Shown here piece by piece: positions 1 through 7,076 of a stretch of DNA of 12,065 nt; position 1 is the first letter of the stretch; every line of letters starts with the position of its first letter. Source of the stretch: Acidobacteriota bacterium (GTDB taxonomy: Bacteria; Acidobacteriota; Terriglobia; Acidiferrales; UBA7541); contig PKWH01000102.1 of NCBI GenBank assembly GCA_003131985.1, positions 1,693 to 13,757 of the forward strand. Reading direction: 5' to 3'. Both the position numbers and the translations under genes were made by a program. The notes under the pieces were generated by a model, which saw only the letters and a list, made by a program, of their open reading frames with translations, was not told the DNA's origin and did not search any database.

Positions 1-615
1 GCGATTGATCGCAACGGGACTAAGGATGTCGACGCCGCTTTTTCGAACCTGAGCAGCGGAAGTGGCGCCAATGTCGATGTACATATTTTCGAGATCGCTT
101 GATTTCGGCGGATTCGCGCGGCCACCCTGGAGGTGGACGGAGAGACCGGCAACGACACCATCGATCCATTTGCCTGCTGTCGTCTCGATCTTCACAGGCT
201 GCGCAGAATACAGTTCGTTAAAAATCGGCGCCAGACCACCCTGCGGAAGGCGTTGCACCCGCAAGTAGCCGTCGTCAGTGATTCCGCTAACCACGAATCC
301 CGGCTCGTCGATGGGTGTGACGATAAGACGGTTTGGCGCACCGGTTCCGATTGTTACGATTATGTCGCCGAGGTTGTCTGTTTTGGGGTGAAGACCCGAA
401 ATCTTAGAACGAATTGCTTCAGCGAGCTTGTTTTCATAGCCGGAAATACCGGGAATTTGCACGAGTTCATCCAGGTCTTGCGCCGTTTTCGCGCGTGGCT
501 TTTGCGGCATCTCCAGTTTTGAAGATTGGGGCGCCTGCGCCGCCAGTGGTGCAGAACTCGTCAAACCAAAGACAAGAACTAAAAGAATGAGAGACGAAAG
601 AAGTGAGCGATTCAT
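1..615 (-). CDS. Exported M42-family peptidase homologue, N-terminal 205 residues
   Basis: This reading frame runs off the left edge of the window; only residues 1-205 are present and the C-terminal half, with further metal ligands, is missing. The ATG at 615-613 is preceded by GAGGA at good spacing. Residues 1-28 look like a signal peptide (MNRSLL, a Leu/Val-rich core, then PLAAQA), so the protein is probably exported; characterised M42 peptidases are mostly cytoplasmic. The M42 (clan MH) hallmarks follow: IPGISGYE at 54-61, DNLGDIIV at 80-87, IDEPGFVVSGITDDGYL at 102-118, and YIDIGATS at 179-186, whose Asp181 matches the bridging metal ligand of the family. The residue before I102-D103-E104 is Pro101, where M42 enzymes carry the metal-binding His of their HxDE motif. 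It may therefore be a divergent or metal-deficient member. M42 enzymes are dinuclear-metal aminopeptidases. The family call is firm; activity is uncertain. Confidence 0.82.
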   Translation of the reverse strand, partial: MNRSLLSSLILLVLVFGLTSSAPLAAQAPQSSKLEMPQKPRAKTAQDLDELVQIPGISGYENKLAEAIRSKISGLHPKTDNLGDIIVTIGTGAPNRLIVTPIDEPGFVVSGITDDGYLRVQRLPQGGLAPIFNELYSAQPVKIETTAGKWIDGVVAGLSVHLQGGRANPPKSSDLENMYIDIGATSAAQVRKSGVDILSPVAINR

Positions 616-687
616 GGATTTCCTCGGCCACGCAAAAAGCACAATTACGCGACGACGCGAATGTATCTCAGGGAGCGCTATGGGCGC

Positions 688-716
688 AAATTGAAATGGG
701 ATCTGAAATTGAAATG
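688..716. repeat. 11-bp direct repeat in the gap upstream of the M42-like gene
   Basis: AAATTGAAATG occurs at 688-698 and again, identically, at 706-716, an 18-bp period. It lies between the permease stop (759) and the M42-like start (615), about 73 to 101 nt upstream of that start. It could be a tandem binding site for a regulator or simply a chance A/T-rich duplication. I could not pair it with a convincing promoter. Confidence 0.45.
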
Positions 717-758
717 CTCGGTCGTTCCGCTCGTCAGCGACCCAGCTCTTGGTGCCAA

Positions 759-2420
759 TTACGCGCGGCAAAGCTCGGCGAGGATTGCGTCGCGGCGGTC
801 GAGCGCGATACGGTCGGCACGATTCAGGACCATAATGTAACCAATGGCCGCCGCGCCGGCCAGAATCAGAAAGATGACGGTCGCTATCCAAACGCTTCCG
901 AAGGCTCTCGCAATCAGAAGGGTAACTGCAGCCAAACCGAACACTGCGGCCTGAATGCCCAGGCTCGCGAAAACAGTAGTTGTCGAAGCGCGTTGCTTGC
1001 CGAATGCTCCGTAGTCAATTTTTTTAGGCGTATAAATCGAAAGCAGGTTGCCTACGGTTAAATTCAGAAGAAGCGCGAAGCCGACTCCCGTAACCGTCGC
1101 AAGCGTTATGTCTATCGCTGGCGGATGAAACATAAAACACACGGCAATCCATATCGCAATTACCTCGCATGCAAGTACCAGCGCGTGCGCGAGATTTTTT
1201 CCCAGCAGGATTTCGCGAAAGCTTACCGGAGAAACAAAAAAAAGCTGCATACCGACAGCATCTGCTCCGAAACAGTTGTAAACCAGATTCGTCAGGACGA
1301 GCAGGGCATATGCCGAGCCAACGGGAAAAGCCAAGTCGGGGGCGTGCGCCAGGAAATTGCCTTGTTTCGCTGAAGTTTGGGGCCCCAGACGAAAGATCAA
1401 GAGAATGACGACCGGCATCACAAACGTGAACAACATCGGTCCGCTGCGCGAGAGGTAGTGAAATTCCTTTTCCAGGATGGCCGCGACGGGACCGGGAATG
1501 CCTGATACGTTCCATCCAAGTCGAATCGCGCGTTTTTCTTTGGGCGCAGTGCTGCGCGCCATCGCTTCGCTTAGATTCTCTCCGTGATACTGCGCCCAAA
1601 GGCGAACGTTCAGCAGCCAGAGTATTGCCAACGCATAAACACATTCCAAAGCGAAAGCGGCCATCGCCGCCGCAAACGCGCCGTGGATCGCGCGGGCGAT
1701 GGCTTCTGCAGCCAGACCTGGAGGAAAAGCTCGCTCGTAAGGCAAAACCAGCGTTGTGATTCTGGACACTCCCGGATGACTGTGCCTGCCGACTCGGCTC
1801 ATCAGCGGTCCGATGAATTGGAAGCAAATGATAAAGATAAAGAAAACAGCGCCGAGAATTTCACGCGTGCGGCGCTGAGCCAGCCAGCGTTCGACCCAGG
1901 CGAAAATCATTCGCGCGAGCAGGATATTGAATATTGCAAATGCCGCCAGCACCAGGGCGGCCCACAGGAAAAGACCAGGCTGGGCGATGCCAACCCCGAT
2001 TGCCAGCCCGAACAGCCACAGACACCCTAGCCCCGTGGACGGGTCGAGCGCTCCGTACACCAGGCGAATCATGAAGTAGGACGGAAAGGAGAGAGGAAAA
2101 CGAAGCAGATTTGACGAATCCACATTTTCAGTTAATGCCGAAGCCATTATGGGGAAAAGCTGCCAGAACAAGAACACCGTCCAGAGCAGAATCGCGAGCC
2201 ACTCGGCTTTCTGGTGCGACACAAGATACCAAGCTAGAAGGCCAAATCCGAGGGAACCTCCCAGTCCGGCAATTCCGAACGCCAGGAACATGAATCCGCG
2301 AGCGACCACTTCCAGGCGGCCGCGAATCGTGCGCAGGCCGTTGACGAAAAGCTGCCACCGAACCCGGGCGATAGCAGCGAACTGCCCGCGCATATCGGGA
2401 GAGAAGCTCAGCCCAGCCAT
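759..2420 (-). CDS. ABC-2-like membrane permease, 553 aa
   Basis: This is a very hydrophobic protein with about 12 predicted membrane spans. They fall in two blocks, one between roughly residues 40 and 260 and one between about 320 and 545. The central region between them is more polar. There is no signal peptide, and the N terminus is basic (MRGQFAAIARVRWQLF). Its ATG lies inside the end of the ATPase gene: the two genes overlap by 13 nt (2408-2420), with a CAGGAA ribosome-binding site 5 nt upstream, so translation is probably coupled. With one ATPase and a double-length permease, the likely arrangement is an ABC-2-type exporter, with the two halves of the permease forming the channel. The substrate cannot be read from the sequence. 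The protein does not show a motif that ties it to a named family member; the permease role rests on topology and gene pairing. Confidence 0.78.
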   Translation of the reverse strand: MAGLSFSPDMRGQFAAIARVRWQLFVNGLRTIRGRLEVVARGFMFLAFGIAGLGGSLGFGLLAWYLVSHQKAEWLAILLWTVFLFWQLFPIMASALTENVDSSNLLRFPLSFPSYFMIRLVYGALDPSTGLGCLWLFGLAIGVGIAQPGLFLWAALVLAAFAIFNILLARMIFAWVERWLAQRRTREILGAVFFIFIICFQFIGPLMSRVGRHSHPGVSRITTLVLPYERAFPPGLAAEAIARAIHGAFAAAMAAFALECVYALAILWLLNVRLWAQYHGENLSEAMARSTAPKEKRAIRLGWNVSGIPGPVAAILEKEFHYLSRSGPMLFTFVMPVVILLIFRLGPQTSAKQGNFLAHAPDLAFPVGSAYALLVLTNLVYNCFGADAVGMQLFFVSPVSFREILLGKNLAHALVLACEVIAIWIAVCFMFHPPAIDITLATVTGVGFALLLNLTVGNLLSIYTPKKIDYGAFGKQRASTTTVFASLGIQAAVFGLAAVTLLIARAFGSVWIATVIFLILAGAAAIGYIMVLNRADRIALDRRDAILAELCRA

Positions 2421-3235
2421 GAAAGTTCCTGATCCGCGTGACGTGTGCCACCAACGATGCGCAGGAAGATTTCCTCGAGCGTAAGCTTCTCTCCCGGCGC
2501 GGAGGGGGATTCACCGGCTGAAGCGTCGGCCAAAGCGGCAGCGGCCTGCGCCTCGACTCCCGCACGCAACTCTTCCAGAGAACCTTGCGCGACCAAACGT
2601 CCTTTGTGAATGATGGCCAGGTGGCTGCAAAGACGTTCTACGATTTCCAGTACGTGTGAAGTGAGGAAAATCGTGGCGCCCCGCGCAATCATGCGCTGGA
2701 GCATGGCCTTGAGCGTGCCGGATGCGATCGCATCCACGCCTTCGAACGGCTCATCAAGAAAAAGAATTCTGGGTCCGTGAATCACGGCCGCGGCGAGCGC
2801 AAGTTTCTTCTGCATTCCATGCGAGTAGTCTGTGACCAGAGTTTTTGGCTGCTCGGCAAGCTGCATGAAATCGAGGAGCTCCGCCGTGCGTTTGCCGGCG
2901 GTTTCGCGATCGAGACCATACATGCGGCCGACAAAATTCAAATATTCGGCGCCAGTAAGCCGCCCGAACAGCGCCATACCTTCGGGGACCACACCGATTT
3001 GGCGTTTTACCTCGACAGGATTTTTCGCGAGATCGAGGCCAAGGACTTGAATGCTGCCGGAACTCGCCGCTAGCAGGCCCGTAAGCATTTTAATGGTGGT
3101 GGATTTTCCAGCGCCATTGGGGCCAAGAAATCCGAAGAACTGGCCCGGAGCGACGGAAAGATTCACATCTTGCACGGCGATTAGATCGCCAAAGCGGCGG
3201 GTCAAGCCTTGCGTCGCAATTGCTGGAGCATCCAT
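2408..3235 (-). CDS. ABC transporter ATP-binding protein, 275 aa
   Basis: This is the ATP-hydrolysing subunit of an ABC transporter of the CcmA/NatA-like (ABC-2 exporter) type. All core motifs are present: Walker A GPNGAGKST at 38-46, a Q-loop region with Pro84-Glu85 in place of the usual Gln (common in this class), signature YSHGMQKKL at 137-145, Walker B RILFLDEP at 156-163 with catalytic Glu162, and the H-loop His in LTSH at 191-194. The last 55 or so residues form an Ala-rich tail ending in a helix (KLTLEEIFLRIVGG), a C-terminal extension often seen in this group. The ATG at 3235 follows a weak ribosome-binding site, and the stop overlaps the permease start. It sits 98 nt downstream of the histidine kinase on the same strand and may be cotranscribed with it; I see no clear terminator between them. 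Confidence 0.93.
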   Translation of the reverse strand: MDAPAIATQGLTRRFGDLIAVQDVNLSVAPGQFFGFLGPNGAGKSTTIKMLTGLLAASSGSIQVLGLDLAKNPVEVKRQIGVVPEGMALFGRLTGAEYLNFVGRMYGLDRETAGKRTAELLDFMQLAEQPKTLVTDYSHGMQKKLALAAAVIHGPRILFLDEPFEGVDAIASGTLKAMLQRMIARGATIFLTSHVLEIVERLCSHLAIIHKGRLVAQGSLEELRAGVEAQAAAALADASAGESPSAPGEKLTLEEIFLRIVGGTRHADQELSWLG

Positions 3236-3333
3236 GGATTTTGGACTCTAGCACATTCGCCGGAAGTCCTGCATCCGAGTTCACGGATCAGCTGGAGACA
3301 CGCTTGGAGAGTATCCATTTTCAATCTGTCGTT

Positions 3334-5106
3334 CTAGCGAGTGTTGACGGGTGCAATTGGGAGCGCGGATGCTTGCGGAAACATCGCGAGAACCGCGGGC
3401 AACTCCAGACGAAACGTGCAGCCACCCTCCGGACGATTAAACCCCAAAATCGTTCCGCCATGCTCTTGCATGACCCCGTAACAGATACTGAGGCCCAGCC
3501 CGGTACCCTTTCCTACCGGCTTTGTCGTATAGAACGGGTCGAAAACCTTTTCGGGATCCAGCATGCCGGGGCCGGTATCGGAAAATTCGATGACGACGTT
3601 GCCTCTCTCACGCAGCGTGCGGATCATAAGTATCCCTCCGCCGCCGGTCTCCATGGCGTCCACTGCATTGCTGATCAGATGATAGAAAACCTGAAGCAAC
3701 TGGTTTGGATCGCCGCGAACGGCCGGAAGCACGCTTCGGCTTTCAAGTTCGATGCGAATATTTTTTTCGCGCAGGTCCAGATTACGAAGTTGCACAGCTC
3801 CGGTGAGCACGGTGTTGAGGTCGAGCAATTGCTTTTCGGCCGGCACTTGCCGCGCAAAGCTGAGAAGATTGGTGACGAGATCTTTTGTGCGCCTAGCCTG
3901 CTCTCGGATTTTTTCTCCTAACGCGTGCGGACGCGTGTTTCGAAGGTTCTCAACGGTCAGCACTTCCGCGTAACCCATAATGGCCGCAAGCGGATTATTT
4001 ATTTCGTGCGCTGCGCCGGCGGCGAGTTGCCCGAGCGAGGCAAGTTTTTCTGATTGTACGAAATGAGTCTGTAGCCGCTTAACATTTTCGAGCGATTCCC
4101 AGAGATCGCGCACCAGACCGGTACGCTCCTGATAGACCATATGCTGCCGAAGGAAAACCAGCGATGTGCCGACGAACAGAGTAACTAAAGTTACGATCAG
4201 ACGAAATCTCACCACCGGCGCAGGAGCGTTGCTGACGAAAACATCCCATCCAGCCAACAACAGAGCCGCGAGCACTCCGAGCATAGCGAGGCGCGCCGGC
4301 CATTGCGTGTCTCGCCGCGTCGGCGTTGGCGCAGGCTCCGGTTCGAATGCCAGGTCGTGCGCCACAATTCCCGTGATCCCGAACCATACAAAGGCCGCAA
4401 ACGCAGGCAGTCTAACGAGCGACCCACTGTAGAACCTTGGAATCCGTATAACCAGGGCCGTCAAAACAAATCCAACCAGGTACAGAGAAGTTGCTCCGAA
4501 GAGATGGCCGTAAATTCTTCGCCATGTGCCTTTGGCGCGAAAAAAAAGAAGTCCGAATCCGATCATCGCGACGAGATTTTCGACCATATAGCTGCCCACG
4601 TCGCGCGAGTTGAATAATGCCACATCGGGCCAGATCGTTTTCCAAGGCATGGCCGCGAAAATGTAGACGTAAAGCCAAAGAATCGAGAGAAGGACCAAAT
4701 CAAGTAAACCGAAGCGAAGTGTCTCGCGCATTTTCCTGGCATGTGGCGCCAAAGCCAGTGCGGCCATGAAAGGCACGGTGTGAAGAAAGAAGAGGAGATC
4801 GACATAAAACGGTGAATAGGAAGTCTGGTGAATCACCAGCCGCGTGTAAGTAATTACTAACATGCCAGCAAGCCACAAGGTACAGCCCAGCGCAAGAAAC
4901 ATCCAAAAAGCATTGCGCCGGCGATAGGGCGAGGCAGCATTCCAGAGCAAAGTAGTGTTGGCAAAAAGCGGGATCAAACAGGCCAAGAAATAGCTCAAGG
5001 CCGTTTGCGTCGAGCCGGGCGGGAGCAATAGACCCACGACTACGTAGCCACCGGCAAAAAACAACCAAGCGCCCAAGATGAGCACGGATGACCGAGAGGA
5101 TTTCAT
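3334..5106 (-). CDS. Membrane sensor histidine kinase, 590 aa
   Basis: This protein should sense a signal through its membrane region and autophosphorylate on a His. About 10 hydrophobic spans cover residues 8-320 (roughly 8-28, 36-55, 67-88, 101-120, 132-151, 171-189, 200-221, 232-250, 271-289, 302-320). A short coiled-coil-like linker (330-350) leads into the kinase. The H-box is GAAHEINNPLAAI with phospho-acceptor His367, the N-box HLISNAVDAM is near 476-485, G1 is DTGPGM at 510-515, and the G2 box GKGTGLGLS follows near 535. I see no PAS, HAMP or receiver domain, and no response regulator lies nearby, so it is an orphan. I chose the ATG at 5106: a promoter-like element lies just upstream, and the upstream in-frame alternative at 5169 is a TTG that would start within that element. 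No strong Shine-Dalgarno precedes either. The stimulus is unknown. Confidence 0.9.
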   Translation of the reverse strand: MKSSRSSVLILGAWLFFAGGYVVVGLLLPPGSTQTALSYFLACLIPLFANTTLLWNAASPYRRRNAFWMFLALGCTLWLAGMLVITYTRLVIHQTSYSPFYVDLLFFLHTVPFMAALALAPHARKMRETLRFGLLDLVLLSILWLYVYIFAAMPWKTIWPDVALFNSRDVGSYMVENLVAMIGFGLLFFRAKGTWRRIYGHLFGATSLYLVGFVLTALVIRIPRFYSGSLVRLPAFAAFVWFGITGIVAHDLAFEPEPAPTPTRRDTQWPARLAMLGVLAALLLAGWDVFVSNAPAPVVRFRLIVTLVTLFVGTSLVFLRQHMVYQERTGLVRDLWESLENVKRLQTHFVQSEKLASLGQLAAGAAHEINNPLAAIMGYAEVLTVENLRNTRPHALGEKIREQARRTKDLVTNLLSFARQVPAEKQLLDLNTVLTGAVQLRNLDLREKNIRIELESRSVLPAVRGDPNQLLQVFYHLISNAVDAMETGGGGILMIRTLRERGNVVIEFSDTGPGMLDPEKVFDPFYTTKPVGKGTGLGLSICYGVMQEHGGTILGFNRPEGGCTFRLELPAVLAMFPQASALPIAPVNTR

Positions 5107-5139
5107 GTAGGCAAGACCCGGAATTAAGTCTACAGGAGC

Positions 5140-5169
5140 CTTATATGGGCTGGCGGCAAAGTTCGGCAA
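5140..5169 (-). promoter_or_regulatory. Predicted sigma70-type promoter of the histidine kinase gene
   Basis: On the minus strand, TTGCCG (5169-5164) and TATAAG (5145-5140) are separated by 18 nt. They match the TTGACA and TATAAT consensus at 4 and 5 of 6 positions. Transcription would begin near 5133, giving a leader of about 27 nt before the ATG at 5106. This is a pattern match by eye only. Confidence 0.4.
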
Positions 5170-5524
5170 AGCATACTAATAAATAACCCGCAAGATCCGA
5201 CAGGAGGCAGCTGGAGGAATATATCCTTGAAATTTGGCAGTAGACGCAGTCTCGTACAAATTATTCCGGCCATTCCCTGCTGATGCCCCATAGAAAACGC
5301 CACAGCTTCGGGCCGGCGCTCTGAACAATCTTTTAATAGGTCAGCGCGGTGTCCACTGTGGATGGCTGGTAAATTCGACTGCCACGGCCAAGTCAATCTT
5401 TGTGATCAAGGCCACATCTGCACCCAACGAACATTATCGCCCCGGCGCAAACCGGCCAACATGGTGATTGAACCTTCGACGGCGAAATGATCCGTGGAGT
5501 TGACGTTTTTCGCCGGAGTGATCG
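5170..5524. other. Intergenic region upstream of the histidine kinase
   Basis: These 355 nt separate the DUF481 stop from the kinase promoter. I find no convincing gene. There is a small perfect dyad, TCCAC-T-GTGGA, at 5352-5362, about 190 nt upstream of the kinase promoter, which could be an operator but is short enough to occur by chance. No strong terminator (stem followed by a U-run) is visible after the DUF481 gene. A stop-free stretch at 5522-5406 on the minus strand is protein-like but has no start codon and is not called. Confidence 0.5.
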
Positions 5525-6607
5525 TTAATGGGACAAGCTGACGTTGATTCCGGTGGAAAGGATTACGTCGTTGGTCTTTGTCCCGACGATGGGCGGGTCG
5601 GTGACGTAACGGTCGCTCAGACTAAACTGCCAGGCCAGCCATTTATTGATTTTGGTTACCGAAGCAAAATCGACAGCAAAACGATACTGATCGATGTCGC
5701 TCAAGTCCGGATAGAAATAGAAATCCTGGGTGACCACGGTGGAAGTTCCGAATTTGTGCATGAAGACTTCGCCCGCAGTGATGCCCGGCAAATTGCGGTT
5801 CACGCTGACGCCGGTAGTTGTGGCCGTCGTGCTGCTGCTGTAGGTTTCCCGCGTGTAGTTAATCCCACCGAGCAAGTCGAGAGTTGTGTTCGGGTTGTTG
5901 ATCCAGTGCCAGCCCAGCCCGCCGCTGTAAATCGATCGGAGGTTCAGGTCCTGCAGTTCATCATGCGTAAAATCACCGCTGACAAATCCGAATAACCGTT
6001 TTGTAAAATTGTGATCGTATTTTATTCCGCCCAAAACTGCATTTGCAGTGACGCCGCTATTCACGCCGCCGTTGGAGGTGTAAATCGAGGACTCATAGAT
6101 CGTGAGCTCATCGGTCAGCGTTTTGCGATCCGCAGTGAACGCCGAACTCAGGCTGGTCGTGTCGCTGTTACCGCGCGCGATCGCGAGTCCGACACTCACT
6201 CCGCCTTTCCAGCCTTCGGCCAGGGTCGGGTGCAAACTTTTTTCGTAGGCCGCTTGCAAATCCGCGGAACGCACTACGGTGATTTTTGCGAACGGTACCT
6301 GAACTTCCCCCGACGGCGTGGTGTGAACGATCAGGTTCGTGCCGTCGGTGGACAGAATGCCCGTCACCGTTTTGTTGTCGGCGGTAACGACGTACAGGGG
6401 CTTGTCTGAAGACACTTCCTTCACCGCAGACCAATTTATTTTTATCTCGCCGGCGTAATCTGTCTTTAGCGTGAGGTCTTTACCGTCGGAGGTGACGATG
6501 GTCCCGCTCACATGATCGCCGTTGCGAAGCGTGACTGAGTCTGCCATTGATGCTGAAACGGCAGACAGAAAAACAAATAAGAGTGTAAGAATGCGCGTGG
6601 GTTTCAT
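5525..6607 (-). CDS. DUF481-type outer-membrane barrel protein, 360 aa
   Basis: Residues 1-22 form a signal peptide (MKPTRIL, hydrophobic core, SASMA), so the protein is exported. Residues 24-112 hold two related beta-rich repeats: SVTLRNGDHVSGTIV with a following LTLKTDYAGEIKINW, and a weaker second copy around 70-112 (VTGILSTDGTNLIVHTTPSG). From about 132 to the end, the sequence WKGGVSVGLAIARGNSDTTS and its alternating polar/hydrophobic strands, rich in Tyr, Ser and Thr, match the DUF481 (YdiY-like) outer-membrane beta-barrel family. Function is not established for this family; a surface or envelope role is an inference. I chose the ATG at 6607 because AAGGGG lies 6 nt upstream and the signal peptide starts there. 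The frame stays open to 6718, but that extension is not protein-like. It is the only gene between two long gaps, so it is likely transcribed alone or by read-through from fdhE. Confidence 0.86.
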   Translation of the reverse strand: MKPTRILTLLFVFLSAVSASMADSVTLRNGDHVSGTIVTSDGKDLTLKTDYAGEIKINWSAVKEVSSDKPLYVVTADNKTVTGILSTDGTNLIVHTTPSGEVQVPFAKITVVRSADLQAAYEKSLHPTLAEGWKGGVSVGLAIARGNSDTTSLSSAFTADRKTLTDELTIYESSIYTSNGGVNSGVTANAVLGGIKYDHNFTKRLFGFVSGDFTHDELQDLNLRSIYSGGLGWHWINNPNTTLDLLGGINYTRETYSSSTTATTTGVSVNRNLPGITAGEVFMHKFGTSTVVTQDFYFYPDLSDIDQYRFAVDFASVTKINKWLAWQFSLSDRYVTDPPIVGTKTNDVILSTGINVSLSH

Positions 6608-6613
6608 GATTTT

Positions 6614-6619
6614 CCCCTT
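6614..6619 (-). promoter_or_regulatory. Ribosome-binding site that fixes the DUF481 start
   Basis: AAGGGG on the minus strand lies 6 nt before the ATG at 6607 and decides the start over the longer open frame. It can pair with CCCTTG, which reads on the minus strand at 6650-6645, so the site could be partly hidden in the mRNA. Confidence 0.65.
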
Positions 6620-6810
6620 GTCATCGTCAATCTGGCCAGCCAAGCAAGGGAGACAACTGGCCCAGCCGGCACTCTCGTGGACTGTTGGACCGCCGGATAC
6701 CCGAGAGGTACAAGACACCGGAATGCTTCGATGCGATCAAACCCGCCTCGGTTTGTACGCGCTATGTTATTCCCGGGTGCGAATTTGTTCGCCTCAAGTG
6801 GGCCAGGATA

Positions 6811-6835
6811 GCCATCTAAAGTCGGAACAGATGGC
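6811..6835 (-). other. Perfect hairpin in the DUF481 leader
   Basis: GCCATCT (6811-6817) and AGATGGC (6829-6835) form a perfect 7-bp stem with an 11-nt loop. No U-run follows on either strand, so it does not look like an intrinsic terminator. It may be part of a structured leader RNA. Confidence 0.5.
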
Positions 6836-6877
6836 AGAGCCACGCTCGGCTTTCGTCGAATAACTTTAACCCTCTGT

Positions 6878-6892
6878 CTCTCGGCACGAGAG
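6878..6892 (-). other. Short perfect hairpin in the DUF481 leader
   Basis: CTCTCG (6878-6883) and CGAGAG (6887-6892) form a 6-bp stem with a 3-nt loop. It is about 40 nt upstream of the 6811-6835 hairpin in the direction of transcription. With a weaker stem between them (AGCC/GGCT near 6836-6849) it would give three hairpins in a row. Confidence 0.4.
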
Positions 6893-7076
6893 CCCCATAA
6901 ACACGCGGGTGCGTAGAAGTCGCGATGCTGAAGAGCGGAAGGGGCCCGAACTCTAGCTGACGCATACTATGTAGAAAAAGCTAACTGAATCGGGCGCATC
7001 CTGTTTTCCGTATGAGAACTATTCCTATGCATGGTATAGAGACTTCCCTATCAGAATTCGCTTTCAGTTTGTCCGA

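Larger units (their letters stand above)
6608..7076 (-). other. Long leader / intergenic region upstream of the DUF481 gene
   Basis: These 469 nt between fdhE and the DUF481 gene contain no gene I recognise. They hold several perfect hairpins (6779-6792, 6811-6835, 6878-6892) and a near-duplicated segment close to the start codon: CTGGCCAGCC at 6632-6641 and CTGGCCCAGCC at 6657-6667, on the plus strand. A stop-free frame runs from 6966 to 6604 and ends in an ATGA overlap with the DUF481 start. I found no convincing -35/-10 pair and no known riboswitch consensus. The region could be a structured 5' leader, a regulatory RNA or a degraded gene. Confidence 0.5.

Noticed and set aside
3273..3288. 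Small hairpin ATCCG/CGGAT between the kinase and the ATPase genes
   Set aside because: The stem is only 5 bp and no U-run follows, so I do not call it a terminator.
5130..5396. 88-codon open frame on the minus strand upstream of the kinase
   Set aside because: It overlaps the kinase promoter and start region in another frame, is not protein-like in composition and has no clear ribosome-binding site.
5406..5522. Protein-like stop-free stretch on the minus strand just after the DUF481 stop, in a shifted frame
   Set aside because: It has no start codon with a ribosome-binding site and is only about 39 codons. The DUF481 protein ends naturally before it, so a frameshifted extension is not needed.
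6608..6718. 37-codon N-terminal extension of the DUF481 gene
   Set aside because: The internal ATG at 6607 has a good ribosome-binding site and begins a clear signal peptide; the extension would bury it.
6790..6900. Resemblance to a cyclic-di-GMP (GEMM) riboswitch on the minus strand
   Set aside because: Only a GACGAAAGCC-like fragment fits; the conserved core and the tetraloop-receptor pairing are not there.
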